Positions 1-5,617 of a DNA stretch of 7,431 bases are shown one piece after another. This DNA comes from an uncultured Bacteriovoracaceae bacterium (lineage in GTDB: Bacteria > Bdellovibrionota > Bacteriovoracia > Bacteriovoracales > Bacteriovoracaceae): contig CALFYV010000413.1 of the NCBI GenBank assembly GCA_937952395.1, positions 1 to 7,431 on the forward strand, read 5' to 3'. The position numbers and the translations under genes were made by a program. The notes beneath the pieces were generated by a model. It ran no database searches. It was not told where the DNA came from and saw nothing but the letters and a program-made list of their open reading frames with translations. Every line of letters begins with the position of its first letter. The first letter of the stretch is position 1.

Positions 1-494
1 TCTGAGTCCAATTTATTAGCGAGAGTTGTTGCCCAATTCGTGATTGCTCCTCTTAAAGCGTTACTGACACACAGATGAGTTAAGGGAACTTTTGCCGTAA
101 CAGAAACGATGTTGATAATTCGTCCTTCTCCTTTTTCTCTCATTGAGCGAACAGCTTCTTTCGTTAGTTCTTGAAAGGCAAAGAGCTGCGATTGAAATCC
201 CTCAAGGAAATCAGCAGAATCGACTTCAAGAGGATCTTTAGGAGCAGGGCCACCTGAATTATTAACCAAAATGTAAGGCTTAAATATACTAATTTCACTT
301 CAACCATTTTTTATACTTTTTGCATCGGAAAAATTAACTCTTAGCCCCTTTATGTCATTCCCCTCTATACTTCCTTGTGAACGAGACAAAATTAAAACTT
401 CTGCCCCTAGCTCATTTAGCTTTTTAGCACAAGCTTCACCAATACCTTTACTTCCGCCACAAACAATGGCCCTTTTTCCTTTTAGTGATATCAT
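1..494 (-). pseudogene. short-chain dehydrogenase/reductase (SDR), interrupted by one in-frame TGA; 3' end outside window
   Basis: This is an NAD(P)-dependent Rossmann-fold oxidoreductase of the SDR family; its substrate is unknown. Visible motifs are the cofactor loop GGSKGIG (residues 13-19), the NNSGGP motif (78-83) and the catalytic-type serine in NIVS (S131). Codon 65 (302-300) is TGA. The frame before and after it is continuous, and both halves align with one SDR, so this looks like a single nonsense change (TGG to TGA is one step) or a sequencing error, not a frameshift. The usual YxxxK pair would fall at residues 144 and 148, where S and R are found. The start at 494 is chosen because AGGGG lies six bases upstream and ATGA overlaps the stop of the preceding gene. 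It is the fourth gene of the leftward operon. The 3' third runs off the left edge, so its final length is unknown. It may be inactive, or a 64-residue fragment may be made. Confidence 0.8.
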
Positions 495-1549
495 AAAATT
501 CCCCTTAGTTTTTTTAGAAATTGAATTGTTTGATGAGCTTCTTCTAGCCATTGATTTGCACTGCTCTTCAAAAGAGTTTTTCTCTCTAGCAAAGTATTAT
601 ATTTTGAGGCATCACTCTCAAGCTTCTCTATTTTTTGTAAAAGACTTTTAATGCCAACATTGAAATTTTCTTTAAAAACTATTTTTGCATCTTTCAGACT
701 TACAAGACCATCATTAACTAAATGATCGAGAAAAATACAGGATGAGTGGGCATCAAAGTTTTTATCAATATCCCGAAAGAAAGGATAGCCTAGAAGTCTC
801 TCGGCCAAGATGAGTAAAAAAGTTTTATAGTACGAATCTGATTTTGAAGAAGACTTATTTAAACAATAAAGCATCGAAATTAAATCAACCCTAAGTTCCT
901 CTATCCCAGCAGTAATAGAACTACTCTTTTCGGGTAAAAACTTTGGAATAGGCAATGGGCCAGTTCGATGAGCACCCTCATGTAAATTAACCCAATTGGT
1001 TACATATTGCTCAAGTTCTACTTCACCATCTTTCAAGATTTCCTTAAAGGGATGGTTAACAGTAAATTTTTCTATAACGTTCCTTGTGTAGGAAATATGT
1101 CTTTTAGAAAATTTGTCTACAAAGTAGAAAATAATATCATCATCTTTTACAGCATGATTGAGGAAATTTTCAGGGAAGAGGGCCACAACCTGTGGATTAG
1201 CAATTCCTTCAGTCCCATTCTTTATTTTGATTGTTCTGATCGGTGTTTCTTGAATAGAATCAAAGTCTATTGTAGCATCAATATCTTCGATGTTGGCCAA
1301 TTCAAATAAAAGCCCTGGATGATATGAGCATTTAAAAACTCCACCTATAAATTGATTATTTTTGTTTTTAAAATAATTGAATACATTCTCTTGTCCATTA
1401 CCAAGCTCTAGGTCTTCAGACAAAAGCCTAAGAAACGAAGACTTGTCAGAACTGAGACTAAGCTCATTTCTTAGATGTGAAATACTTCCATTATTTCTGA
1501 ATAGCTCTCTTTGCTGGTTACCCCATTTCATGACAGATGAGACGTTCAT
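491..1549 (-). CDS. uncharacterised protein with HExxH...EExxxD zincin-like signature
   Basis: I do not recognise the family of this 352-residue protein with certainty. The central segment reads HEGAH (residues 190-194), followed 23 residues later by EELRVD (217-222). This spacing and composition resemble gluzincin metallopeptidases such as the M49 dipeptidyl-peptidase III group, where HExxH and a downstream EExxxD supply the zinc ligands and catalytic glutamate. Zinc binding and peptidase activity are therefore inferred. No signal peptide or membrane segment is seen, so it is probably cytosolic. The last 60 residues are rich in K, E, L and Q and probably helical. The start at 1549 has GGAAAG five bases upstream and overlaps the stop of the receiver gene by four bases (ATGA). 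Its own stop overlaps the SDR start in the same way. Strict coupling to two regulator genes suggests a role in the same signalling process, perhaps sensing or proteolysis. Confidence 0.8.
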   Translation of the reverse strand: MNVSSVMKWGNQQRELFRNNGSISHLRNELSLSSDKSSFLRLLSEDLELGNGQENVFNYFKNKNNQFIGGVFKCSYHPGLLFELANIEDIDATIDFDSIQETPIRTIKIKNGTEGIANPQVVALFPENFLNHAVKDDDIIFYFVDKFSKRHISYTRNVIEKFTVNHPFKEILKDGEVELEQYVTNWVNLHEGAHRTGPLPIPKFLPEKSSSITAGIEELRVDLISMLYCLNKSSSKSDSYYKTFLLILAERLLGYPFFRDIDKNFDAHSSCIFLDHLVNDGLVSLKDAKIVFKENFNVGIKSLLQKIEKLESDASKYNTLLERKTLLKSSANQWLEEAHQTIQFLKKLRGIL

Positions 1550-2145
1550 AAATTCTTTCCTTCTTGCAAGAGCGAGATTAATTTTTCATCATCACCCTTG
1601 TATAAAACTCCGCTCACAGAGTTTAAATTTTCGATAGTAATAGTGCGATCGCCAGTGAGTAAAAATATTTTCCCCACAAATATTTGGAATAGTTCTCTTG
1701 CTAAATCCGAGCCTGTTTTTTCAGTGCTTATATTTTCGTCTATAAAAATAATATTATTTTCTTGATTAAATTCTTCAAATTGTTCAAGAAGCTCAATTTC
1801 ACTCTTAAAGCACACGGCATTAATACCAATTTGCTTGGCGAGAACTTGGTAGCTTTTTAATATCACTTCATCATCATCTAGGAAGATCGCTGTCTCAGGT
1901 TTTTGAGATAAAAAATATTGTGAAGTATTGGCATCGTATCCGAAAATACTTTTAAATAAATCATGCTCACTATTTTCTAGCAAAGAAAATCGTTTTAGGA
2001 GTGCCTGGATGTGAGAAGAAGATTTTAATGAACTATTTTCATTAATCATCCTATCAAGAATAACTCTGCTGCTAGCAAAAAAATTGTTTGATGTATGGAA
2101 GTGTTTTTTTAGAATGGCATTATCTAATTTATTGGATAGTGACAT
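1546..2145 (-). CDS. receiver (REC) domain protein with helical N-terminal domain
   Basis: This 199-residue protein has a C-terminal receiver domain (about 84-195) with the full phosphorylation set: acidic cluster D90-D92, phospho-acceptor D136 in the strand IIFID, T164 in FLLTG, and K183 in VLYK. It should be able to accept a phosphoryl group from a histidine kinase or phosphotransfer protein. Residues 1-80 are predicted helical. HFHTSNN (15-21) and the later SHIQALL (44-50) recall the two dimerisation helices of HisKA_2-type kinases, but the expected phospho-histidine position appears to be F16, and no ATPase domain follows. It has no DNA-binding output domain, so it may act as a phosphate sink, an adaptor or a relay for the neighbouring activator. 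The start at 2145 has AGAGGAG seven bases upstream, inside the activator gene, giving a 17-base overlap. The stop overlaps the HExxH gene by four bases. Confidence 0.85.
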   Translation of the reverse strand: MSLSNKLDNAILKKHFHTSNNFFASSRVILDRMINENSSLKSSSHIQALLKRFSLLENSEHDLFKSIFGYDANTSQYFLSQKPETAIFLDDDEVILKSYQVLAKQIGINAVCFKSEIELLEQFEEFNQENNIIFIDENISTEKTGSDLARELFQIFVGKIFLLTGDRTITIENLNSVSGVLYKGDDEKLISLLQEGKNL

Positions 2146-3496
2146 CGTTAAACTCCTCTTTCATAATTTTATATATTCTTTTACCCATTTGCTGGCTGAT
2201 CCCAAGACGACGATTGACTTCGGATTTATTTTTAAATGCTGTAAACTTTCTTTTATAGATTAATGCTTGAAGCTTATTGACATAGTTGGTTAACCCCATT
2301 TTCTCAATAAGTTTTTCCTGTTCATCTGTCAGAATAAAATTTTCAGTGGAGTCGTCTAACAGAGGAATATTTTGGATAATTCGAGGGTCAAGATTTTCTT
2401 CATTGATAATTTTGGCCTTGCTATCAGCAAAAGACTCAACTACATTTTTAAGCTGTCTTATGTTGCCATCCCAATCGTATTCCAAAAGCTTTTTTCTTGC
2501 TTCTGGCTTAATGATGATCTTTTCGGGAATTGATTTCATAAAGTAATTAATAAGAAGTGGTATATCTTGACGATTTTTTCTTAAAGGCTTTAACTTTATT
2601 TGGTGCGAAGTAGCTAAACGGTAGAAGAGATCTTCCAAGAAGTCGCCATTGCTCACTTTTAACGACAGATTCTCTTTTGAGGCCGTAATAATTTTAACAT
2701 CAATTTTCTTACCAGTTTTGGCTCCCCATTTTTCAACAATTTTATCATCAAAGAATTTTAAAAGTTTCGACTGAACACCACGAGGTATTTTTCCAATTTC
2801 ATCAATAAATAATGTCCCTCCTGCTGCCTGTTCAATAACGCCATCCTTGTCACTGATTGCCCCCGTAAACGCCCCTTTTACATGTCCAAAAAGCTCTGCG
2901 ATAAACTCGTTTCCTTCAAATTTAGTGGCATCAAAAATTTTGAACTTTCCTTTTCTTCCTGACATTTCATGGATAAGTCTAGCAAGTTGACCTTTCCCAG
3001 AGCCACTCGGGCCAGTGATATGAATAACTGACTTAGAGTAATAGGTAGCGACCTTTCTGATGCTGGCCTTTAAATCTTCGTCGGTTGTAATAAATGAATC
3101 AGCAAAGTAGCTTTGAAATTTTTTATCATCAATCGTGTTGGTGATCGTTTGATAGATAAAATTAAAATTATGAAAAAAATAACTTTTAAGAAAAAAGTTT
3201 TTTGCACCAAAGCTTAAATATTTTTCGGCCAATTCATCATCATCTTCATTGCTGGTAAGTATTGAAACATTACTCATTTTTCTCTGTAAGCACAGATCAA
3301 GAAGTTCAAGGCCTCGTGGCATTCCATGGAGATCGTGATCAAGGATGACGTAATCAAAGGTATTATTGGAAATAGTTTTTACTGCATCTGTATATTCAGA
3401 GGCAGTCGTAACTTGCATTCCCTTAGCTTCAAATCTCTCTTTGTATTCGAGCACTAAATAATCATCATCTTCAACAATAAGCAGCCTGTAACGCAT
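2129..3496 (-). CDS. sigma54-dependent response regulator (REC-AAA+-HTH activator, NtrC class)
   Basis: This 455-residue enhancer-binding protein remodels sigma54-RNA polymerase using ATP. The receiver domain (1-120) has E9-D11, phospho-Asp D53, T81 and K104. The AAA+ domain (about 134-370) has Walker A GPSGSGKG (162-169), the sigma54-contact loop GAFTGA (208-213), Walker B GGTLFIDE (226-233), a likely arginine finger in FYRLA (R293) and sensor II GNIRQLKN (R347). The C-terminus has a Fis-like helix-turn-helix around KSEVNRRLGIS (424-434), slightly longer than usual after the turn. All residues needed for activity are present. ATG at 3496 is preferred over a TTG at 3550 because AAAAGG lies eight bases upstream and the receiver fold begins at once. 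It is the first gene of the leftward operon and is divergent from the T4SS operon, whose promoter region carries dyads and a -24/-12 element that it is well placed to control. Confidence 0.93.
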   Translation of the reverse strand: MRYRLLIVEDDDYLVLEYKERFEAKGMQVTTASEYTDAVKTISNNTFDYVILDHDLHGMPRGLELLDLCLQRKMSNVSILTSNEDDDELAEKYLSFGAKNFFLKSYFFHNFNFIYQTITNTIDDKKFQSYFADSFITTDEDLKASIRKVATYYSKSVIHITGPSGSGKGQLARLIHEMSGRKGKFKIFDATKFEGNEFIAELFGHVKGAFTGAISDKDGVIEQAAGGTLFIDEIGKIPRGVQSKLLKFFDDKIVEKWGAKTGKKIDVKIITASKENLSLKVSNGDFLEDLFYRLATSHQIKLKPLRKNRQDIPLLINYFMKSIPEKIIIKPEARKKLLEYDWDGNIRQLKNVVESFADSKAKIINEENLDPRIIQNIPLLDDSTENFILTDEQEKLIEKMGLTNYVNKLQALIYKRKFTAFKNKSEVNRRLGISQQMGKRIYKIMKEEFNDVTIQ

Positions 3497-3504
3497 TGAG
3501 TTCG

Positions 3505-3510
3505 CCTTTT
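3505..3510 (-). promoter_or_regulatory. ribosome binding site of the sigma54 activator gene
   Basis: On the minus strand AAAAGG lies eight bases before ATG 3496. It decides the start in favour of this ATG over an upstream TTG at 3550, which has no comparable site. Confidence 0.6.
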
Positions 3511-3557
3511 CAAAGTTGGATGAAAATACTCCATTAGAACGATATGACAAGAAATTT

Positions 3558-3575
3558 TTTGTTATAAAAAACTAA
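3558..3575. promoter_or_regulatory. putative activator-binding dyad, site A (weak)
   Basis: TTTGTT-ATAAAA-AACTAA matches the dyad TTGGTT-N6-AACCAA at five of six bases in each half. Its centre is about 191 bases upstream of the predicted sigma54 start point and 41 bases from site B. The AT-rich background makes chance similarity possible for this copy alone. It is also the copy nearest the activator gene and could serve autoregulation. Confidence 0.35.
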
Positions 3576-3598
3576 AATATGTAAAATATTCAACTAGA

Positions 3599-3616
3599 TT
3601 GGTTAATATCAACCAA
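3599..3616. promoter_or_regulatory. putative activator-binding dyad, site B (perfect)
   Basis: TTGGTT-AATATC-AACCAA is a perfect inverted repeat with six-base arms and a six-base spacer. It is the reference for the array. Its size and symmetry fit a dimeric Fis-type HTH. The centre is about 150 bases upstream of the predicted sigma54 start. A directly adjoining block at 3617-3634 ends in another AACCAA but has a poor left half (TTCATC). Confidence 0.6.
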
Positions 3617-3641
3617 TTCATCAAAAACAACCAACTTCATT

Positions 3642-3659
3642 TTGGTTAAAAAAAACCGC
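3642..3659. promoter_or_regulatory. putative activator-binding dyad, site C
   Basis: TTGGTT-AAAAAA-AACCGC has a perfect left half and four of six bases in the right half, with the same six-base spacer. Its centre is about 107 bases upstream of the predicted sigma54 start, a usual enhancer distance. It lies 43 bases from site B and exactly 21 (two helical turns) from site D. With the AACCAA at 3629-3634 its left arm can also form a short hairpin. Confidence 0.5.
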
Positions 3660-3662
3660 ACA

Positions 3663-3680
3663 TTTGTTGAAAAGAACCAG
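3663..3680. promoter_or_regulatory. putative activator-binding dyad, site D
   Basis: TTTGTT-GAAAAG-AACCAG matches five of six bases in each half of the dyad with the same spacer. Its centre is about 86 bases upstream of the predicted start point, and it is 21 bases from site C, so both sites would lie on the same face of the helix. Confidence 0.5.
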
Positions 3681-3703
3681 GCCTTTCTTTCGCTTTTCTG
3701 CAA

Positions 3704-3716
3704 TTTCAAAACCTTA
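3704..3716 (+). promoter_or_regulatory. possible IHF site between enhancer and promoter
   Basis: TTTCAA-AACC-TTA matches the IHF consensus WATCAA-N4-TTR at all but one specified base. It lies between the dyads (ending 3680) and the -24 element (3732), where DNA bending commonly helps sigma54 activators reach the polymerase. The consensus is weak in AT-rich DNA, so this is only a candidate. Confidence 0.3.
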
Positions 3717-3731
3717 GTCATCTCATTTTTT

Positions 3732-3747
3732 TGGCACATGAATTGTT
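3732..3747 (+). promoter_or_regulatory. sigma54 (-24/-12) promoter of the T4SS operon
   Basis: TGGCAC-ATGAA-TTGTT matches the RpoN consensus TGGCAC-N5-TTGCW with a perfect -24 block and one change in the -12 block (GT in place of GC). The GG-to-G spacing is the required ten bases. The predicted start is near 3758, giving a leader of about 34 bases before ATG 3792 with its strong ribosome binding site. A sigma54 activator with an intact GAFTGA loop is encoded divergently, and dyads lie 86-191 bases upstream. All of this supports a functional promoter, although no start point is demonstrated. Confidence 0.75.
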
Positions 3748-3778
3748 ATTCCAAGGCCCCATTAACCAACACACCAGC

Positions 3779-3786
3779 AAAAGGGG
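3779..3786 (+). promoter_or_regulatory. strong ribosome binding site for the first T4SS-operon gene
   Basis: AAAAGGGG stands five bases before ATG 3792. It fixes the start here. A longer reading from TTG 3642 would begin inside dyad C and upstream of the predicted transcription start. Confidence 0.8.
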
Positions 3787-3791
3787 TTTGT

Positions 3792-4343
3792 ATGAAGAAC
3801 GATTGCTTGAACTTTGCTAACAAAAAATTTCCGTGGCTTAACTCAGATGGATCTTTGAAATCATCCAACAAATTAAGAAAAGCAGCTAAGAGTTGGAGTC
3901 TTTCCGATTGGGAAGCTTTCTTGAAGACTCAAGAGGTTTCTCAAGTGGAGGCCACTCCCATTAGCATGGATACGTTTAATAGAGATGCCGAAAATTATTA
4001 TGTAACTGATCCTTTTGGAGAAGATGAAAACGATTTCAAAATCGAAGAAGACTTTGAAACGATCAAGAAAATCATCGAAAAAAATTTAAAAAAGATACCA
4101 GTATTTGAACGAAAAATCTTAAGAGAAGTTTTTTGGAGAGGAAAAAGTATTAGAGAATTGGCCAATAAAATGAATTGTCCTTCAACTACAATTTGGGCCA
4201 AGAAAAAATCTGCTTTAGAAAAATTTGAGATGCTTCTACAAAATGAAATTAACAATAAAAACAAGAGTTTAAAAGAGATTCACTCGGAAAAACTAGAACA
4301 GTTTCTTGAACACTTTACACCTAGTAGAAGGGCAAAAAATTAA
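3792..4343 (+). CDS. sigma-70 region 4-like helix-turn-helix protein (first gene of T4SS operon)
   Basis: This is a 183-residue cytosolic protein. Residues 102-148 (from IPVFERKIL, through SIRELANKMNCP, to SALEKF) have the pattern of the sigma-70 region 4 helix-turn-helix: a leading helix after a proline, then S-x-x-E-L-A and a recognition helix. No region 2, needed to bind a -10 element, is present, so it is probably a DNA-binding or polymerase-binding regulator and not a full sigma factor. The N-terminal 100 residues are polar with an acidic patch (75-90) and are not recognised. The C-terminal tail is charged and likely helical. The start is set by the AAAAGGGG site. It is the first gene after the sigma54 promoter and resembles the protein at 4549-4914 over the HTH. 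It could govern later transfer genes or feed back on the same region. Confidence 0.85.
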   Translation: MKNDCLNFANKKFPWLNSDGSLKSSNKLRKAAKSWSLSDWEAFLKTQEVSQVEATPISMDTFNRDAENYYVTDPFGEDENDFKIEEDFETIKKIIEKNLKKIPVFERKILREVFWRGKSIRELANKMNCPSTTIWAKKKSALEKFEMLLQNEINNKNKSLKEIHSEKLEQFLEHFTPSRRAKN

Positions 4344-4373
4344 TTTTACCCTAACTACTAACAAAAGGAACTT

Positions 4374-4535
4374 ATGAAATCTCTAATCTTACTAACGTTT
4401 TTTCTACTTCTGGCATGCACCAGTACAAACATTTGCGAAAACGATGAAGAAAAGTGCCTAAAGGAGGTCGAGGCAAAAAAAGAAGCTTTACGAATTAGAA
4501 TGAGTCGGCGTTTTGAGTACGCTGGCCATCGGTAA
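4374..4535 (+). CDS. small lipoprotein (53 residues), possibly entry exclusion or T4SS-associated
   Basis: The N-terminus MKSLILLTFF is followed by a lipobox LLAC with the lipidated cysteine at residue 15. This predicts secretion by Sec, lipidation and cleavage by signal peptidase II, giving a mature peptide of 39 residues. The mature part has two more cysteines (C21, C28) and a charged helical segment. AAGGAA lies three bases before ATG 4374. Small lipoproteins beside conjugative pilus genes are often entry-exclusion proteins (TrbK or EexN type) or VirB7-like pore components. The VirB7 proline/asparagine motif is not visible here, so exclusion is slightly favoured, but this is a guess from context. 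Confidence 0.7.
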   Translation: MKSLILLTFFLLLACTSTNICENDEEKCLKEVEAKKEALRIRMSRRFEYAGHR

Positions 4536-4548
4536 AGAGGACAATAAA

Positions 4549-4914
4549 ATGTCTAAAGAAATTAATATTAACCACAAAAAAATACAAAGAATTTTAGACA
4601 ATGAAGTGTATCAGGATTTTTTGAAAGGTGAGCAATCTGATGATGAAAATACTCATGAAGGGTATCCATTAGAATTGATACTATTTATCAGAAAGGCCGT
4701 AGGAAAGCTCCCTGAACCTCATCTAACTATAATTAATTTGTATTTTTGGCAATCACTTAGTTGCGCGGAAATTTCTCAACTTCTAAAAATCTCTATCGAG
4801 AAAGTAAATGAAGCCAAAGCAGAGGCCATTAGTTCACTTCGGCGAATTTATTTAGAGGAATTTTCTCGAAACAAAAAGAATTTATCTTTTAACAACGTAT
4901 CTAACTTTAATTAA
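4549..4914 (+). CDS. second sigma-70 region 4-like helix-turn-helix protein
   Basis: This is a 121-residue cytosolic protein. Residues 52-101 (KLPEPHLTII, then SCAEISQLLKIS, then AISSLRRIY) fit sigma-70 region 4, in the style of ECF sigma C-termini, with no region 2. It shares the framework K-[IL]-P, FW, S-x-x-E-[IL] with the HTH of the protein at 3792-4343, suggesting an old duplication. Residues 1-45 are polar. ATG 4549 is chosen because AAGAGG lies eight bases upstream. An in-frame TTG at 4513 would lie inside the lipoprotein gene and lacks a comparable site. It follows the lipoprotein by 13 bases and precedes the next gene by 13, so it belongs to the same operon. It is probably a transcriptional regulator of the element. 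Confidence 0.83.
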   Translation: MSKEININHKKIQRILDNEVYQDFLKGEQSDDENTHEGYPLELILFIRKAVGKLPEPHLTIINLYFWQSLSCAEISQLLKISIEKVNEAKAEAISSLRRIYLEEFSRNKKNLSFNNVSNFN

Positions 4915-4927
4915 CAAAGGAAAAATC

Positions 4928-5311
4928 ATGGAACAACAAGAAAAAATCGAAACAACAAATGAAAACGAAAAAAAGAATTTCAGCATTCACCAATTGTGGT
5001 GGCTGAATGAGCAAACAAGAAAATCTCAACATGCAGGCGTGGCCTATTACAACGAAGAGCAAGGAGATTACTATCTTTACTTAAGCTATCTCCCTCACGA
5101 CAAAAGGTATCGCTACACTTTACGACCTTTTGAAACTTTGAATGATGTCACACTTTATCGTGTTGAACGAACTGAAAAAGTCGCTAATAAAAATGTTGTT
5201 AGACGAAAAAAGGTTGGAGATGCCATTTCAAGTAAAAAAACCAATGGTGACATTTACATTGATCTTGGCCCCCACTCCAAAATTTTAGTTCTACCTAGAA
5301 CAAACGAGTAA
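4928..5311 (+). CDS. hypothetical soluble protein preceding the T4SS genes
   Basis: I do not recognise this 127-residue protein. It has no signal peptide or membrane segment, a very polar N-terminus (1-18) and an aromatic-rich core (GVAYYNEEQGDYYLYLSYL, residues 37-55). The C-terminal half contains alternating hydrophobic residues and is likely beta-rich, ending in GPHSKILVLP (114-123). It is charged throughout and rich in R/K. The start has AAAGG seven bases upstream of ATG 4928. It ends three bases before the pilin gene, so it is almost certainly co-translated with it and is likely a cytoplasmic accessory or regulator of the transfer apparatus. Confidence 0.8.
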   Translation: MEQQEKIETTNENEKKNFSIHQLWWLNEQTRKSQHAGVAYYNEEQGDYYLYLSYLPHDKRYRYTLRPFETLNDVTLYRVERTEKVANKNVVRRKKVGDAISSKKTNGDIYIDLGPHSKILVLPRTNE

Positions 5312-5314
5312 CAA

Positions 5315-5617
5315 ATGAAAAAAACAATTTTGACAGTATGTTTGGGCCTAGGTGCTCTTGGGGTTTTCCTCCTCTTCCCTAATGAGTGTTTGGCACAATA
5401 TGGTGATTTCGAGTCAAGGATGAGTGGATTAAGTAACAAATTGGTTACTGTAGTTTTGCCTAGCTTAAGTCTTTTAGGCCTGATTTACAGTGCTTTTTTG
5501 GGACTTAGTGGAAGTGCAGAAGGAAAGCAAAAGATGATCGTTGTCATTTTTTGCTCAGTCTTTGGACTTCTTGCTCCATTTATCATCAATTTCTTGAAGT
5601 CAGCAGTAGGCTACTGA
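5315..5617 (+). CDS. VirB2/TrbC-like T4SS major pilin
   Basis: This 100-residue precursor is the probable subunit of the conjugative pilus. It has a signal peptide with MKK, a hydrophobic stretch (residues 4-22) and a likely cleavage after ECLA (A27). The mature part of about 73 residues has two membrane segments (about 43-66 and 74-95) joined by a short polar loop (GSAEGKQK). This two-helix hairpin topology and length are typical of VirB2/TrbC pilins. It starts three bases after the previous stop with only a weak ribosome binding site, so it probably relies on coupling. Its TGA stop shares a base with the next ATG (TGATG). The order pilin, VirB3-like, VirB4-like matches T4SS operons. Pilins are low in sequence conservation, so the call rests on topology and position. 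Confidence 0.85.
   Translation: MKKTILTVCLGLGALGVFLLFPNECLAQYGDFESRMSGLSNKLVTVVLPSLSLLGLIYSAFLGLSGSAEGKQKMIVVIFCSVFGLLAPFIINFLKSAVGY

Noticed and set aside
495..551. Longer N-terminus for the SDR beginning at 551
   Set aside because: The Rossmann fold begins just after ATG 494, which has AGGGG and an ATGA junction; the added residues are out-of-frame reading of the HExxH gene.
1007..1309. Plus-strand open frames over the minus-strand operon (also 352-651, 1377-1637, 2286-2546) and minus-strand frames at 3998-4264 and 5254-5439
   Set aside because: They lie opposite well-supported genes, lack ribosome binding sites and show no recognisable domain; they are shadows.
3497..3550. Upstream TTG start at 3550 for the sigma54 activator
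   Set aside because: It would add 18 residues before a receiver domain that starts right at ATG 3496, and the ATG has the better ribosome binding site.
3562..3589. Leftward sigma70 promoter for the activator operon (TATAAC-like -10 near 3562-3567)
   Set aside because: No convincing -35 hexamer at 16-18 bases in this very AT-rich stretch, so it could not be separated from chance.
3700..3713. Possible leftward sigma54 promoter (minus strand GG-N10-TTGCA type)
   Set aside because: The -12 block is good but the -24 block matches only the GG. It would place the dyads downstream of its own start and overlaps the IHF candidate.
3642..3791. Upstream TTG start at 3642 for the first sigma-region-4-like gene (50 extra residues)
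   Set aside because: It begins inside a dyad, lies upstream of the predicted sigma54 start, and has no ribosome binding site, while ATG 3792 has AAAAGGGG at ideal spacing.
4513..4548. TTG start at 4513 for the second HTH protein
   Set aside because: It lies inside the lipoprotein gene without a good ribosome binding site; ATG 4549 has AAGAGG at proper spacing.
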